Below are positions 18,810-27,397 of a stretch of DNA of 64,000 nucleotides, in pieces. The position numbers and the translations under genes were made by a program. The notes below the pieces were generated by a model. It worked only from the letters and a program-made list of their open reading frames with translations. It made no database searches and was not told the DNA's origin. Each line of letters starts with the position of its first letter. Within the stretch, counting starts at the first letter, position 1. Source of the DNA: CALBJU01 sp965247125 (lineage in GTDB: Bacteria; Bacteroidota; Rhodothermia; Rhodothermales; UBA10348); contig CBDFGO010000002.1 in the NCBI GenBank assembly GCA_965247125.1, forward strand, positions 310,001 through 374,000, in the 5' to 3' direction.

Positions 18810-20112
18810 CCCGATTCAGAAATTCCCTGTAGAGATCAATCTGTCTGCTTTCGATCGGAACGTTGAATCCGTCGATGAACAGAGCCAGAATGTTGGTACT
18901 GGTTTCGAACGGATCTCCATCGGAAATGAACAGATTGGCTTTCTTGCCCACAGAAATCGATCCGTAATCGTTCGCGATACCGAATATTTCTGCCGGGCCG
19001 AGAGTCACAGCTCGCAACGCTTCTTCCTTCCCAAGGCCATAGGCAGCGGCGAATCCGGCGTTGAACGGTAAATTCCGAACGTTATCGCCTTCACCCGTGC
19101 GAATGGCCACTTTGACACCGGCGTCCACCATCATGCCGACATTCGCGTACGCGCGATCATATCGGTCAGACGAACGCGTGGGGGTTGCCAGAATGGGTCC
19201 AACAATACAGGCAATGCCGGACTCGGCTAATTTATCGGCGACTCTCCATCCTTCGGACACCCCACTGAACACGACATTTGTCAGGTCCCGCTCTTTGACC
19301 CAATCCAGGGCGGCGAGAATGTCGTTCTCGGCGCTGACCTTGAGCATAAGCTTTCGTTCGCCCCGGATTACCGGCCGGATGGCATCCATTTCTGGCGCAT
19401 ATACGGGCTGTGTTTTTCCTGCGGGACTGGCTGCGTATTCGGTTACGATGCTGTCATATAGCTCTGCCCGGTCCCAGATCTCGTTCAACTTGTCCAGGGC
19501 ATCATTGTAGGCTTTGTCGGGATCGGTTCGGGTTGCTCCTCCGAACCGTCTGAATCCGCCGCCAGCACGAGGTTTGCTTGGAAACTGGAGAACCAGCAGC
19601 TTGACGCCCCCAGCCTGCATCTGCTCGGGCGTATAACCAAACAGATTGATCATCGAGGCCAGTCCTGGCAGCAGGCCACCCGCTGGCTCGGTGATCACCG
19701 TTGTGATTCCTGCGACTCGGGTGATGGGAATGGCTACCGCATTCGGATTCACCGCCGTCAGTGCATCCATGTGGGGGGTCACATCGCCGACTTCGTTGGT
19801 GTCATTTGTTTCCTGGACGGATCCGACTTCGGTCAGCGCAAGCTGGGTACCAGAATCGATCATTCCAGGATACACGTGTAGACCGGTGCCATCGATGATC
19901 GTAGCGCTTGCCGGGATTACCACATTTTCACCAACTGCCACAATCCGGTCTCCTTCGATGAGGACGGTTCCGTTCTCAATAGTGCCGTCAGATACCGTTT
20001 CAATGCGAGCATTTGTGATCGCATACGAGCCCTGCCGGGCTTTCTGGTCCTGCTGCTGTCCTACTTGAAAGAGGTTTAGCGTCGCCAGAAAAAGTGTCAA
20101 GAGAAGATTCAT
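18763..20112 (-). CDS. Secreted amidohydrolase-fold protein, likely pseudoenzyme
   Basis: 449 residues with signal peptide (LLTLFLATLNLFQVG). Shows the composite amidohydrolase layout: N-terminal beta-sandwich (ITNARIETVSDGTIENGTVL, DRIVAVG), then GLHVYPGMIDSG and a C-terminal GYGSISVGKKANLFISDGDP-type sandwich closure. The HxH after strand 1 is missing (DSGTQLAL instead of DxHxH), the later His ligands are absent (LKVSAENDI), and RTGEGDN stands where the catalytic Asp motif should be. It is third in a same-strand cluster of three relatives, 17 bp after the previous stop. Possibly a structural partner of the middle protein. Confidence 0.85.
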   Translation of the reverse strand: MNLLLTLFLATLNLFQVGQQQDQKARQGSYAITNARIETVSDGTIENGTVLIEGDRIVAVGENVVIPASATIIDGTGLHVYPGMIDSGTQLALTEVGSVQETNDTNEVGDVTPHMDALTAVNPNAVAIPITRVAGITTVITEPAGGLLPGLASMINLFGYTPEQMQAGGVKLLVLQFPSKPRAGGGFRRFGGATRTDPDKAYNDALDKLNEIWDRAELYDSIVTEYAASPAGKTQPVYAPEMDAIRPVIRGERKLMLKVSAENDILAALDWVKERDLTNVVFSGVSEGWRVADKLAESGIACIVGPILATPTRSSDRYDRAYANVGMMVDAGVKVAIRTGEGDNVRNLPFNAGFAAAYGLGKEEALRAVTLGPAEIFGIANDYGSISVGKKANLFISDGDPFETSTNILALFIDGFNVPIESRQIDLYREFLNRDEGRLSPVEVLPADH

Positions 20113-20129
20113 GATTCTCGCGATCCAGA

Positions 20130-21551
20130 TTAATTGTTCTCTAAATTCAATTCGCTCAATTCAGTTGCTTCGCCGAAGAGCTCAAAGAAGTCGATGATCT
20201 CCCCGTCGTGGTGGATGCGATCACGACCGGTTATCTGCCCCTCATACATGCCGATCTCTGCCGTCGGACTGACCTCCATGCGCATGTCGTCTGCATCTTC
20301 AACTCGGTCGAAGTATTTCTTGCCTTCCACGAAGGTCATCTCGGGTATAGCATATACGGATAGCGGATGCGAATCGAAGATCACCACGTCACCATCTTTT
20401 CCGATCTCGATGGAGCCCACTCGATCCTGAATGCCCAGCTGAATGGCGGGGTTTATAGTGATCATCGAGAGCGCCTCATCGTCTGTGAGGCCGCCATATC
20501 GCTGACTCTTGCCCGCTTCGTGAAATAGATGTCGATTGAGTTCGCCCGAATCCGAATTAATCGAGGTGACGATGCCGTTTCTCATCAGGATGGCAGCGTT
20601 GTAAGACGTCGAGTAGTAGACCTCAAACTTGTAGGACCACCAGTCTGCAAAAACGGAGGCGTGTGCTCCGAATGCCGCAAGCTCGGGGGCGACCTTGAAT
20701 GCTTCGTTCGCGTGTTGAAACGTGATGTTGCGCACTCCGTAGTCCGCCAGAACACGCGTCAACATCAGGATTTCGTCCGCCCGATAGCTGTGGCAGTGGA
20801 CCAGAATATTTCCTCTGATGATGTCAGCCATCACCTCAAGCCGGCCATTGTAGGCAGGGGGGATCGCCCGAGGATCGGTCGCGGCCCTGGATTCGTAGTC
20901 GCCCCAGGCCTCCATGTAACGTTTCCCATTCTCGAAAGAAGAACGCAGGACCTGTTCCACGCCCATTCGCGTGGAGGGTACAATGGCTCCGGTTCCACCG
21001 CTCGCTCGACGTCCATGGTTGCGGGTCGGATTTTCACCCAGCGCAAATTTGATGGTTCTTGGTGCTCCATCGAAGCGCAGGTCATCCGGATCGGTCACGC
21101 CCCAGCGATGCTTTATCGTCTCGTTTTGGCCTCCAATTACGTTTGCGGAGCCGTGCATGGTATGAGAAGTGGTCACACCGCCGGCCAGTGCCCGATAAAT
21201 TCCGAGGTGGTACGGATTTACCACATCTTCCATCGAGACTTCGGCTGTGACTGGACTGGATCCTTCGTTGATACTCGAAAGCGCGATGTGGGAATGGGCA
21301 TCGACAATTCCCGGCATTAAAAACTTGCCCGTCGCGTCGATTTCCTCGGTTCCGCGAGGCGCACGGAGCTCCGTTCCAATTTCGCTGATGATTCCTCCCG
21401 TGATGAGTACATCGGTGTTTTCAAGAGTGCCGTTGGTAACACTCAAGACAGTGGCGTTGCGGATGACAACGTTTTGTGCCGTCGCCACCTGCGCTACAAA
21501 CAACATCAGAAGGAAGCTCTGGCCCACGGAGTACAGTGTTTTAGTATTCAT
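20130..21551 (-). CDS. Secreted metal-dependent amidohydrolase (imidazolonepropionase-like)
   Basis: 473 residues, signal peptide to about 25 (QSFLLMLFVAQVATAQ). The catalytic set is present: DAHSHIAL (HxH on strand 1), the KFALGENP lysine motif, HCHSYRADEI, FQHANEAF and NSDSGELNRHL carrying the last Asp. These are the ligands of binuclear amidohydrolases of the dipeptidase/imidazolonepropionase-like branch. A peptide or amide substrate in the periplasm is likely. Its start codon overlaps the stop of the preceding gene by one base, so the two are translationally coupled. Confidence 0.92.
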   Translation of the reverse strand: MNTKTLYSVGQSFLLMLFVAQVATAQNVVIRNATVLSVTNGTLENTDVLITGGIISEIGTELRAPRGTEEIDATGKFLMPGIVDAHSHIALSSINEGSSPVTAEVSMEDVVNPYHLGIYRALAGGVTTSHTMHGSANVIGGQNETIKHRWGVTDPDDLRFDGAPRTIKFALGENPTRNHGRRASGGTGAIVPSTRMGVEQVLRSSFENGKRYMEAWGDYESRAATDPRAIPPAYNGRLEVMADIIRGNILVHCHSYRADEILMLTRVLADYGVRNITFQHANEAFKVAPELAAFGAHASVFADWWSYKFEVYYSTSYNAAILMRNGIVTSINSDSGELNRHLFHEAGKSQRYGGLTDDEALSMITINPAIQLGIQDRVGSIEIGKDGDVVIFDSHPLSVYAIPEMTFVEGKKYFDRVEDADDMRMEVSPTAEIGMYEGQITGRDRIHHDGEIIDFFELFGEATELSELNLENN

Positions 21552-23068
21552 TACCGGTCCTCGTCGCGTCTTTCATCTTCATCTTTGTCCTTGTCGTCGG
21601 ATTTTGAGGGAGACTTCGTTTCGTATTTGCGTCCGTCAACGAAGACAAACTTGATCTTGGTCTCTTTGTCAAAAATGTCTCCGGTGGTCACAATTAGATT
21701 TGCCATTTTTCCTTGCTCGACGGTTCCCATACTCGCTGAAAGTCCCAGCAAGTCGGCGGCATTTGTCGTGAGGGCCGCCAGTGCGGCATCTTCCGAGAGT
21801 CCGCCTTCAATGAACTCGCGGAGGTTGGAAGCTATTTCGCTCGTTTTTACACCGTAGGACGTAAATGCGAAGGGAATGCCGGCCTCTTCATACGCTGCGG
21901 GCATTCCAATGTATCGAGCGCGCGAGATGAGCTGCTTCGCTTCCAGATTGCGACGCTCTGCTTCGACGTCCCGAAATGTGGCAGTGCGCGTTTCGTCTGT
22001 ATACGAACCAAGTATCTGATCCAGCGAGTCTGTCTTGATCTTGGCGGCCCATTTCGGTTTTTCTGGAACGCCCAGGGTCAGGGCGACCGGAACAGCGGTC
22101 TCTGATATGCGATCGATTGCGTCAAATCCGGCACTGAGCCCAGTAATCACCATGTCGATCCCCAATTCTTCTTTCAGATTCAAGGCGCGGTGTATTTCGA
22201 GTGCATCGTCGGTAAACGTGAACACCCGCTGACTTCGTTCGATGAGCGCGATGAAGGCGCTGTGCACCGGATCGTAAGGTGGTCGGACCATACCGACAGG
22301 ATCTTCCCGATACATCGACTCCAGATGGTTTCGACGATCGGCTTCTTTATAGAGTTGCCGAAACTTGGCCATTATGGCCATCGGTGTCCCCGGATACACG
22401 CCCCGCGCGCCTTGAAACTTGAACATCGTGGCCGCGGCGTCCGAGTAAATCATATTCGCGGCATCATCTCCCGTCAGTAACGCGATCGCGCTGGTTCCGG
22501 GGAGCATCCGGCCGTAGGGGACCACGTGGACGGCAGTGAAGCCAATCTTGCGGTGAGCATCTACCGACTTATCGGACGGATCGAGTAGAACGCGGACATC
22601 TTTTTCGGGGGTGATCCCGGCTCGTTCGAAAGTGGGATTGCTTCGGTCCGGAACCGAGGGCGGAGCCCCGGTTTGCTGCTTGGGCTCCTGCACGCCAACA
22701 TTCGTCAGCGCATCGATAAAACCCGCATAAACACTCAGGTCGGATCCGTCGATGATGGACGCATCGTATGGGATATCGACGCGTCTTCCGACCGCTTCAA
22801 TGACCCCGTCTCGAAACACGACGGTTCCCGATTCAATAACGCGGCCTGGTGCCTGGACGATTCGGGCACCCTGAATGGCAACGACATTGGAGACGGTCGG
22901 GATATCAGGGCTGTCTTTTTGAGCGAGGGCGTCCTGCGGTGTCGCAGCGACGATCAACAGGACGCTAGGGAGCAGGGTCAGATAGGTTCTGCACCGGTGG
23001 AAAGTGTGGAACATGAAGGTCGCCGGTATGGAGAGTTCGGGGAGGCGAAATGTAGGTCCCAACCCCAA
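21551..23068 (-). CDS. Secreted amidohydrolase-fold protein, likely pseudoenzyme
   Basis: 505 residues as drawn; Met18 (MFHTFHRC...LLPSVLLIVAA) starts the signal peptide. The fold is clear (VVAIQGARIVQAPGRVIESG, VFRDGVIEAVGRRVDIP, SVYAGFIDALTNVG, and closing GTVEQGKMANLIVTTGD). As in the third gene of the cluster, HxH is replaced (DALTNVG), and no catalytic Asp motif is seen near TSYGVKTSE. The C-terminus is a charged Lys/Asp/Glu/Arg tail (SPSKSDDKDKDEDERRDEDR). First gene of the three-gene cluster. Confidence 0.87.
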   Translation of the reverse strand: MGLGPTFRLPELSIPATFMFHTFHRCRTYLTLLPSVLLIVAATPQDALAQKDSPDIPTVSNVVAIQGARIVQAPGRVIESGTVVFRDGVIEAVGRRVDIPYDASIIDGSDLSVYAGFIDALTNVGVQEPKQQTGAPPSVPDRSNPTFERAGITPEKDVRVLLDPSDKSVDAHRKIGFTAVHVVPYGRMLPGTSAIALLTGDDAANMIYSDAAATMFKFQGARGVYPGTPMAIMAKFRQLYKEADRRNHLESMYREDPVGMVRPPYDPVHSAFIALIERSQRVFTFTDDALEIHRALNLKEELGIDMVITGLSAGFDAIDRISETAVPVALTLGVPEKPKWAAKIKTDSLDQILGSYTDETRTATFRDVEAERRNLEAKQLISRARYIGMPAAYEEAGIPFAFTSYGVKTSEIASNLREFIEGGLSEDAALAALTTNAADLLGLSASMGTVEQGKMANLIVTTGDIFDKETKIKFVFVDGRKYETKSPSKSDDKDKDEDERRDEDR

Positions 23069-23152
23069 TCCTTACAATAGTTTGTTGCCTCAGAATCCCG
23101 TTTTGGGTCCGGTATGACGCTCGAAGTGTCCGCCTGCGGGAAATCAGGACCG

Positions 23153-23431
23153 TCAGGCTTGTGCTGACCAGTCGTCGACGACGCCCAGGATAATTACGTT
23201 CGCGGGCACATCCTTACCCTTCATCAGCTGCCGGACGACCGCTCCCTCTTTGGCAACGAGGACGACATCTCCCATGCCCGCTCCATATCCCGGGTCGATG
23301 GCCAGCATGTCGAGACCATCCTCGTAATCGCCGATGGAATCAATGGGGTGGACGACCAGGAGTTTGCCGTCTCGAAATGTGACATCCTTCCGAGAGGAGA
23401 CAATGGTGCCAGTAACTTTGCAAAGAAGCAT
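23153..23431 (-). CDS. EutN/CcmL-family microcompartment vertex protein (orphan)
   Basis: About 92 residues from Met at 23431; the frame opens at 23506 but the first 25 residues are not protein-like. MLLCKVTGTIVSSRKD, KLLVVHPID, LAIDPGYGAGMGDVVLVAKE and VIILGVVDDW follow the EutN/CcmL family from end to end: small OB-like beta barrel with a GxGDxVLV strand. Family members form pentamers that cap the vertices of bacterial microcompartments. No shell hexamer (BMC-H) or encapsulated enzyme gene is present within the window. It follows the amidohydrolase triplet's upstream end on the same strand, 85 bp before the first one. Confidence 0.9.
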   Translation of the reverse strand: MLLCKVTGTIVSSRKDVTFRDGKLLVVHPIDSIGDYEDGLDMLAIDPGYGAGMGDVVLVAKEGAVVRQLMKGKDVPANVIILGVVDDWSAQA

Positions 23432-23506
23432 GACTATGCAGGGTGGTGCGTAGGGTGATATGCGTGGGTAAGCGCATCGCAAAGGTACGTAATGAATGCA
23501 CGTCAC

Positions 23507-23834
23507 ACAGGGGAAAAAAATAGCCAGTCACTCGGAAGGCCCCGAAGGCCCCGTCCGGAAATAGGGTGTCCGACGATTCGGACAGTCGCACTCGAATGAG
23601 TCGAAGATATGGCCCCAGTGGTGTTTAGAGTGGTGCTCAGAATGAGGCTCAGAGGGAGATCAGTCACATAAGCATCAATGATAATGTGAATAAATTATCT
23701 ACATATACGTTGCAAAGTATAGGTAACTATTCATTATAATCACCTCTCACCACAGGGAAATTCCGTTCAAATCATGAGATAAAAAGCGAAATAAGACATC
23801 TAAATACTCAATTATATGGTCAGGTATTAATACG
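23507..23834. other. AT-rich intergenic region upstream of the antitoxin gene
   Basis: From about 23660 on the base composition is visibly lower in GC than the flanks (ATAATGTGAATAAATTATC, TTCATTATAATCACC), consistent with a promoter region or a recently acquired segment. Also holds GAAGGCCCC repeated twice in tandem near 23536-23556. No open frame looks real. Confidence 0.4.
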
Positions 23835-24044
23835 ATGTATCTCACCAAGGGCATTGACGCGATCGCCACGATTACTGAATTGCGTTCCAACACATCTGAA
23901 TTGGTCGAATACGCAAAAGAAATAGATCGAGGAATTCTGATCCAGAAGAACAACCAGCCTTACGCGGTTCTGATCAGCTGGGAGTTGTATGATCAGTTGC
24001 TCGATGCAGAGCAGGCTCTTAAGAAAAAACGTTCAAAAAAGTAG
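23835..24044 (+). CDS. Phd/YefM-type antitoxin without a toxin gene
   Basis: 69 residues. IATITELRSNTSELVEYAKE at the N-terminus and ILIQKNNQPYAVLISWELYDQLL after it are the Phd/YefM fold (DNA-binding part, with the helix that contacts the toxin behind), ending in a basic tail KKKRSKK. Normally such genes overlap a RelE/Doc-type toxin gene; here a terminator follows at 24088 and no toxin frame is seen. It may act on a toxin elsewhere or be a stand-alone regulator. The gene and its upstream DNA are more AT-rich than their neighbours, suggesting transfer. Confidence 0.85.
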   Translation: MYLTKGIDAIATITELRSNTSELVEYAKEIDRGILIQKNNQPYAVLISWELYDQLLDAEQALKKKRSKK

Positions 24045-24087
24045 TACAAGCGCGATTATAGATTCGTCTCGGGAATTTTACATACAG

Positions 24088-24126
24088 GTGGGGCGCTGGC
24101 CGATGGCCAGCGCCCCACACTTTTTC
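24088..24126 (+). terminator. Rho-independent terminator of the antitoxin gene
   Basis: A perfect 14-bp stem GTGGGGCGCTGGCC/GGCCAGCGCCCCAC with loop GAT (24088-24118), then ACTTTTTCA. It also separates the convergent AAA ATPase gene. Confidence 0.9.
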
Positions 24127-24146
24127 ACCCAGAATATTGCAGCCGT

Positions 24147-26048
24147 CTACTTGATGAGATGAGCGAGTTCATCCACGCGGCGAACCATCGTCTCTCGATC
24201 CATCGTCCTGTATTGTTCTGGCAATAGAGACTTGCTTGTACATTCGAGGACGGCAACCAGTGTTTGCAACTCCACTTCCAGGGGATACGTGGGTGGTATA
24301 AAATCATCCACAACATCCTGCAGTATTCGTTGCGACACATTGCCTTTGGTACGACCGTCTGATGCAGCCCTGAACTTGGCTCTTGTCAGCAGAGCTTCCA
24401 TGTCGGCGCCGGAAAAAGTCCGTTCTCCGTTCAATAGAGCCTCGGGAATGTCACTCATTTTTATTTTAACATTCGTGCGCTTCATCATGACTGTCAGAAG
24501 CTCTTCACGCTCTTCTCTCGTTGAGGGATAGAACAGTGCAATATGCTCCTCGGCACGTCCCTGTCTCTTGAGGTCGACGGGCATATAGTCGGGTCTGGCG
24601 GTCACCAGAAACCAGATCACTCGACCACGATTTTTGGATTGAGACATGAACTGAGCGATCTGTCCGAATACCCGTTTGGATACTCCGGAATCGCCGCCTG
24701 CATCGCGATTGCCGAGGGCCGCATCGGCTTCGTCAATCATGACTGCGACGGGCGTCATTGCCTCAAGCAACGTCAGAATCTTTTCGAGATTGGCTTCGGT
24801 CTGCCCTTGCCACTGCGAACGGAAGTTTTTAAGGGTTACCATCGGAATGCCGATTTCCCCCGCAAAACACATGATCGAGAACGTTTTCCCGCATCCAACA
24901 GGTCCGCTCACGAGATACCCCATGGGCATCACATCGGGTCGTCCAGCCTTAAGGGCCTTGGCCGCCTGCCGGAGGTGACTCTTTGCTTCCTTGTGACCGG
25001 CAACCATATCCAGCGTAAGGTCGGTCTCCATAAACTCCAGCATTCCAAACGCCTCAGCCTCGATGAATTCCTTCTTCATCGATGAAAGGACATCAAATGT
25101 AAGCTCGGTGTGATTCTCCAGGACGTCAGCAAGAATGGAGCGCAGCTGAATTAGCCCGATACCGGCTGTATTGCTTGCGAGAGCGGCCGCGTCAACCTCA
25201 GAATGCTGAACCCAATCGCCTTCCTGGCCATCCAAGTAAGTGTCTACATACTCTCTTCGAGCCACTTTACCCGGGATTGGAATCTGAATTTCGGCCGTGT
25301 AGGGGCTCTGAACGATCTGCTGATTCAGTTCGCTCAGGTTCTGGGTGACGAGGGCAATCGTAAAATCACTGTTCAGGAAAAGTGGATCATGGGCCCACTT
25401 TTGAAGAAATACGAGTGCGTTGCGATCCTCTGCAGAATACATCGACGCTTCAGCCATCGGAATGATGGTTTCTGCATAGTCGATAATGCACGCGATGCGC
25501 TTTCCTTCACCCAGTCTCAGTCGGAAATAATTCTGGAGCACCGAAAGTACTCGAACCGGATCCTTGGGCAATTTCTTCGCGAATTCAGTCCCAAAGATGG
25601 TATCGTAGCCGGAAAGAGCCCTGTTGAAGTCCTTTTGTGACGCACTATCGGCGAAGTGAATTCCGCTTGATCGATCGTAGAAAAGAATGATATCTCGAGC
25701 TGCGAACAACTCCTCTACCAGGAACTCGTGCAGAGAAACGTAAGATCGATCGCCGTTTTCGCTTCTGCTCAACACCAGATCGCGAACATTTCCGTAGAGG
25801 ATGAACTGCGTGAGGGTCTTGGTGAAATACTTCCTTGCGAATTCTTTCGCCCAATCCGGATAGTGAGCGGTGTATTGTTCGAGTAGGCTCGGCCCTGCGG
25901 GTGCTGGAACACTCATCGAAAGCGCGGCGCCGGCACCATCAGAATTGACTTCTGGAGTCGCTAGCTCAGAGGAAGAGTCGCCCTGTGGCAATGCGCTTGC
26001 CTTGGCTTCTTCCTTCTTTTCGTCCGGTTTGACCGTCTTATCAGTCAT
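24147..26048 (-). CDS. Ycf46-like AAA ATPase with degenerate N-terminal module
   Basis: The frame opens at 26099; MTDKTVKPDEKKEE at 26048 is the likelier start. In residue numbers counted from 26099: a charged, disordered lead (to about 70), an N-terminal module (about 80-340) with ATPase-like strands (IACIIDYAETIIP, FTIALVTQNLSEL) but no P-loop, then a full AAA domain: Walker A GPVGCGKT (399-406), Walker B VAVMIDEADA (451-460), sensor region WFLVTARPDYMP and second-region Arg in LKRQGRAEEHI. This order matches Ycf46/stress AAA proteins. Role unknown; probably remodels a protein partner. Monocistronic. Confidence 0.82.
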   Translation of the reverse strand: MTDKTVKPDEKKEEAKASALPQGDSSSELATPEVNSDGAGAALSMSVPAPAGPSLLEQYTAHYPDWAKEFARKYFTKTLTQFILYGNVRDLVLSRSENGDRSYVSLHEFLVEELFAARDIILFYDRSSGIHFADSASQKDFNRALSGYDTIFGTEFAKKLPKDPVRVLSVLQNYFRLRLGEGKRIACIIDYAETIIPMAEASMYSAEDRNALVFLQKWAHDPLFLNSDFTIALVTQNLSELNQQIVQSPYTAEIQIPIPGKVARREYVDTYLDGQEGDWVQHSEVDAAALASNTAGIGLIQLRSILADVLENHTELTFDVLSSMKKEFIEAEAFGMLEFMETDLTLDMVAGHKEAKSHLRQAAKALKAGRPDVMPMGYLVSGPVGCGKTFSIMCFAGEIGIPMVTLKNFRSQWQGQTEANLEKILTLLEAMTPVAVMIDEADAALGNRDAGGDSGVSKRVFGQIAQFMSQSKNRGRVIWFLVTARPDYMPVDLKRQGRAEEHIALFYPSTREEREELLTVMMKRTNVKIKMSDIPEALLNGERTFSGADMEALLTRAKFRAASDGRTKGNVSQRILQDVVDDFIPPTYPLEVELQTLVAVLECTSKSLLPEQYRTMDRETMVRRVDELAHLIK

Positions 26049-26268
26049 GATCGTTTCGCTTGGTTTGTCGTGCGCGACCTGGCGCTCGACCCGGGTCAAA
26101 CATCGTCTTCAATGATGGTTCGCGGATTCCTCGAATCCGTGCTTGGAGGCGCAATATACGGAAGACCCCTGCCTGGAAGTTGCACCCCGGTGTGCTCAAT
26201 CTTTTCACGTTCCTTCCAGCCAAATAACCGTTCGTTCTGCCAGATGGCATCCAGGATGAAGTCTTGCC

Positions 26269-27348
26269 TCAGGCAATCGTTACTCCGTCGTCCAGATATA
26301 CGTCTTGAATGGCATTCAGGATGCCGATTCCATCCTTCATCGGTCGTTGGAACGACTTGCGGCCCGAAATCAGTCCGGTTCCTCCCGCTCGTTTATTGAT
26401 GACAGCCGTGCGAACGGCCTGTTGCAAGTCATCGTCTCCCGAAGCTCCACCAGAGTTGATGAGACCCGTTCGTCCCATATATCCGTTTGCAACCTGATAC
26501 CGGGTCAGATCAATCGGATGGTCGCTCGACAGTTCGGAGTAGATGCGTTCATCATATTTTCCGAACGACGAATCGCCCGCGTTGAGAGCCTGGTATCCGC
26601 CATTTTGTGTGGGCTGCTTCTGTTTCAGAATGTCGGCCTGAATGGTCGCCCCCAAGTAGTTAGCCTGGCCGGTCAGATCGGCGCTGGATTCATGATTGAC
26701 CCCATCCACCTTGAATCCGCTATTCCGCATATAGCACCAGAGGATGGTCATCATCCCGAGTTCGTGCGCCAGAGCGAACGCCTCGGACACTTCTTCCAGC
26801 TGGCGGCCGGACTCTTCTGAACCAAAATAGATTGTCGCACCGACTCCCACGCAGCCCATATTCCATGCTTCTTCGATGCGGGCAAAGAGGATCTGGTCGA
26901 AGGTGTTCGGAAGGGTCAACAGTTCGTTGTGGTTGAACTTCATGATGAACGGAATTTGGTGCGCATACTTGCGCGCGACCGATCCCAGAATACCGTACGT
27001 GGAAGCCACGGCATTGCATCCGCCCTCAATGGCGAGCTTGACGATATTTTCCGGGTCGAAATAGATCGGATTCTTGGCAAAAGAAGCTCCTGCAGCGTGT
27101 TCAATTCCCTGATCGACCGGTAGAATGGAGAGATAGCCCGTGCCGCCCAGTCGACCGTGGCCAAAAAGGCACTGCATTGAGTTTAGCGTGGGAATATTCC
27201 GATCGGAATTCATCCAGATGCGCGAGACAAAATCCGATCCCGGCAGATGTAACTGAGAGGCATCGATGGTCGTGCTCTTATGATCGAGCAGATAGGATGC
27301 TTCCTGGCCGAGGATGTCGGCGATTTTGGTCGTGGTCACGTCGTTCAT
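26269..27348 (-). CDS. Class I fructose-bisphosphate aldolase (DeoC/FbaB type)
   Basis: 359 residues. GYLSILPVDQGIEHAAGASF, NAVASTYGILG, PFIMKFNHNELL, GVGATIYFGSEES, ILWCYMRNSGFK and RTGLINSGGASGDDDL are characteristic of the Schiff-base aldolase group FbaB, which cleaves fructose 1,6-bisphosphate without metal. The catalytic lysine cannot be fixed with certainty by eye; LINSGGAS is the phosphate loop. Minus strand between the AAA gene and the oxidoreductase gene, which ends 49 bp upstream. Confidence 0.92.
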   Translation of the reverse strand: MNDVTTTKIADILGQEASYLLDHKSTTIDASQLHLPGSDFVSRIWMNSDRNIPTLNSMQCLFGHGRLGGTGYLSILPVDQGIEHAAGASFAKNPIYFDPENIVKLAIEGGCNAVASTYGILGSVARKYAHQIPFIMKFNHNELLTLPNTFDQILFARIEEAWNMGCVGVGATIYFGSEESGRQLEEVSEAFALAHELGMMTILWCYMRNSGFKVDGVNHESSADLTGQANYLGATIQADILKQKQPTQNGGYQALNAGDSSFGKYDERIYSELSSDHPIDLTRYQVANGYMGRTGLINSGGASGDDDLQQAVRTAVINKRAGGTGLISGRKSFQRPMKDGIGILNAIQDVYLDDGVTIA

Positions 27349-27397
27349 GTTCGTTCAGTGTGAGCGATTTACCGGCAAAATACAGGTCATCTCCATT

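Noticed and set aside
19646..20068. Long plus-strand frames antisense to the amidohydrolases (also 20529-21320)
   Set aside because: Ser/Val-rich shadow translations of well-supported genes on the minus strand.
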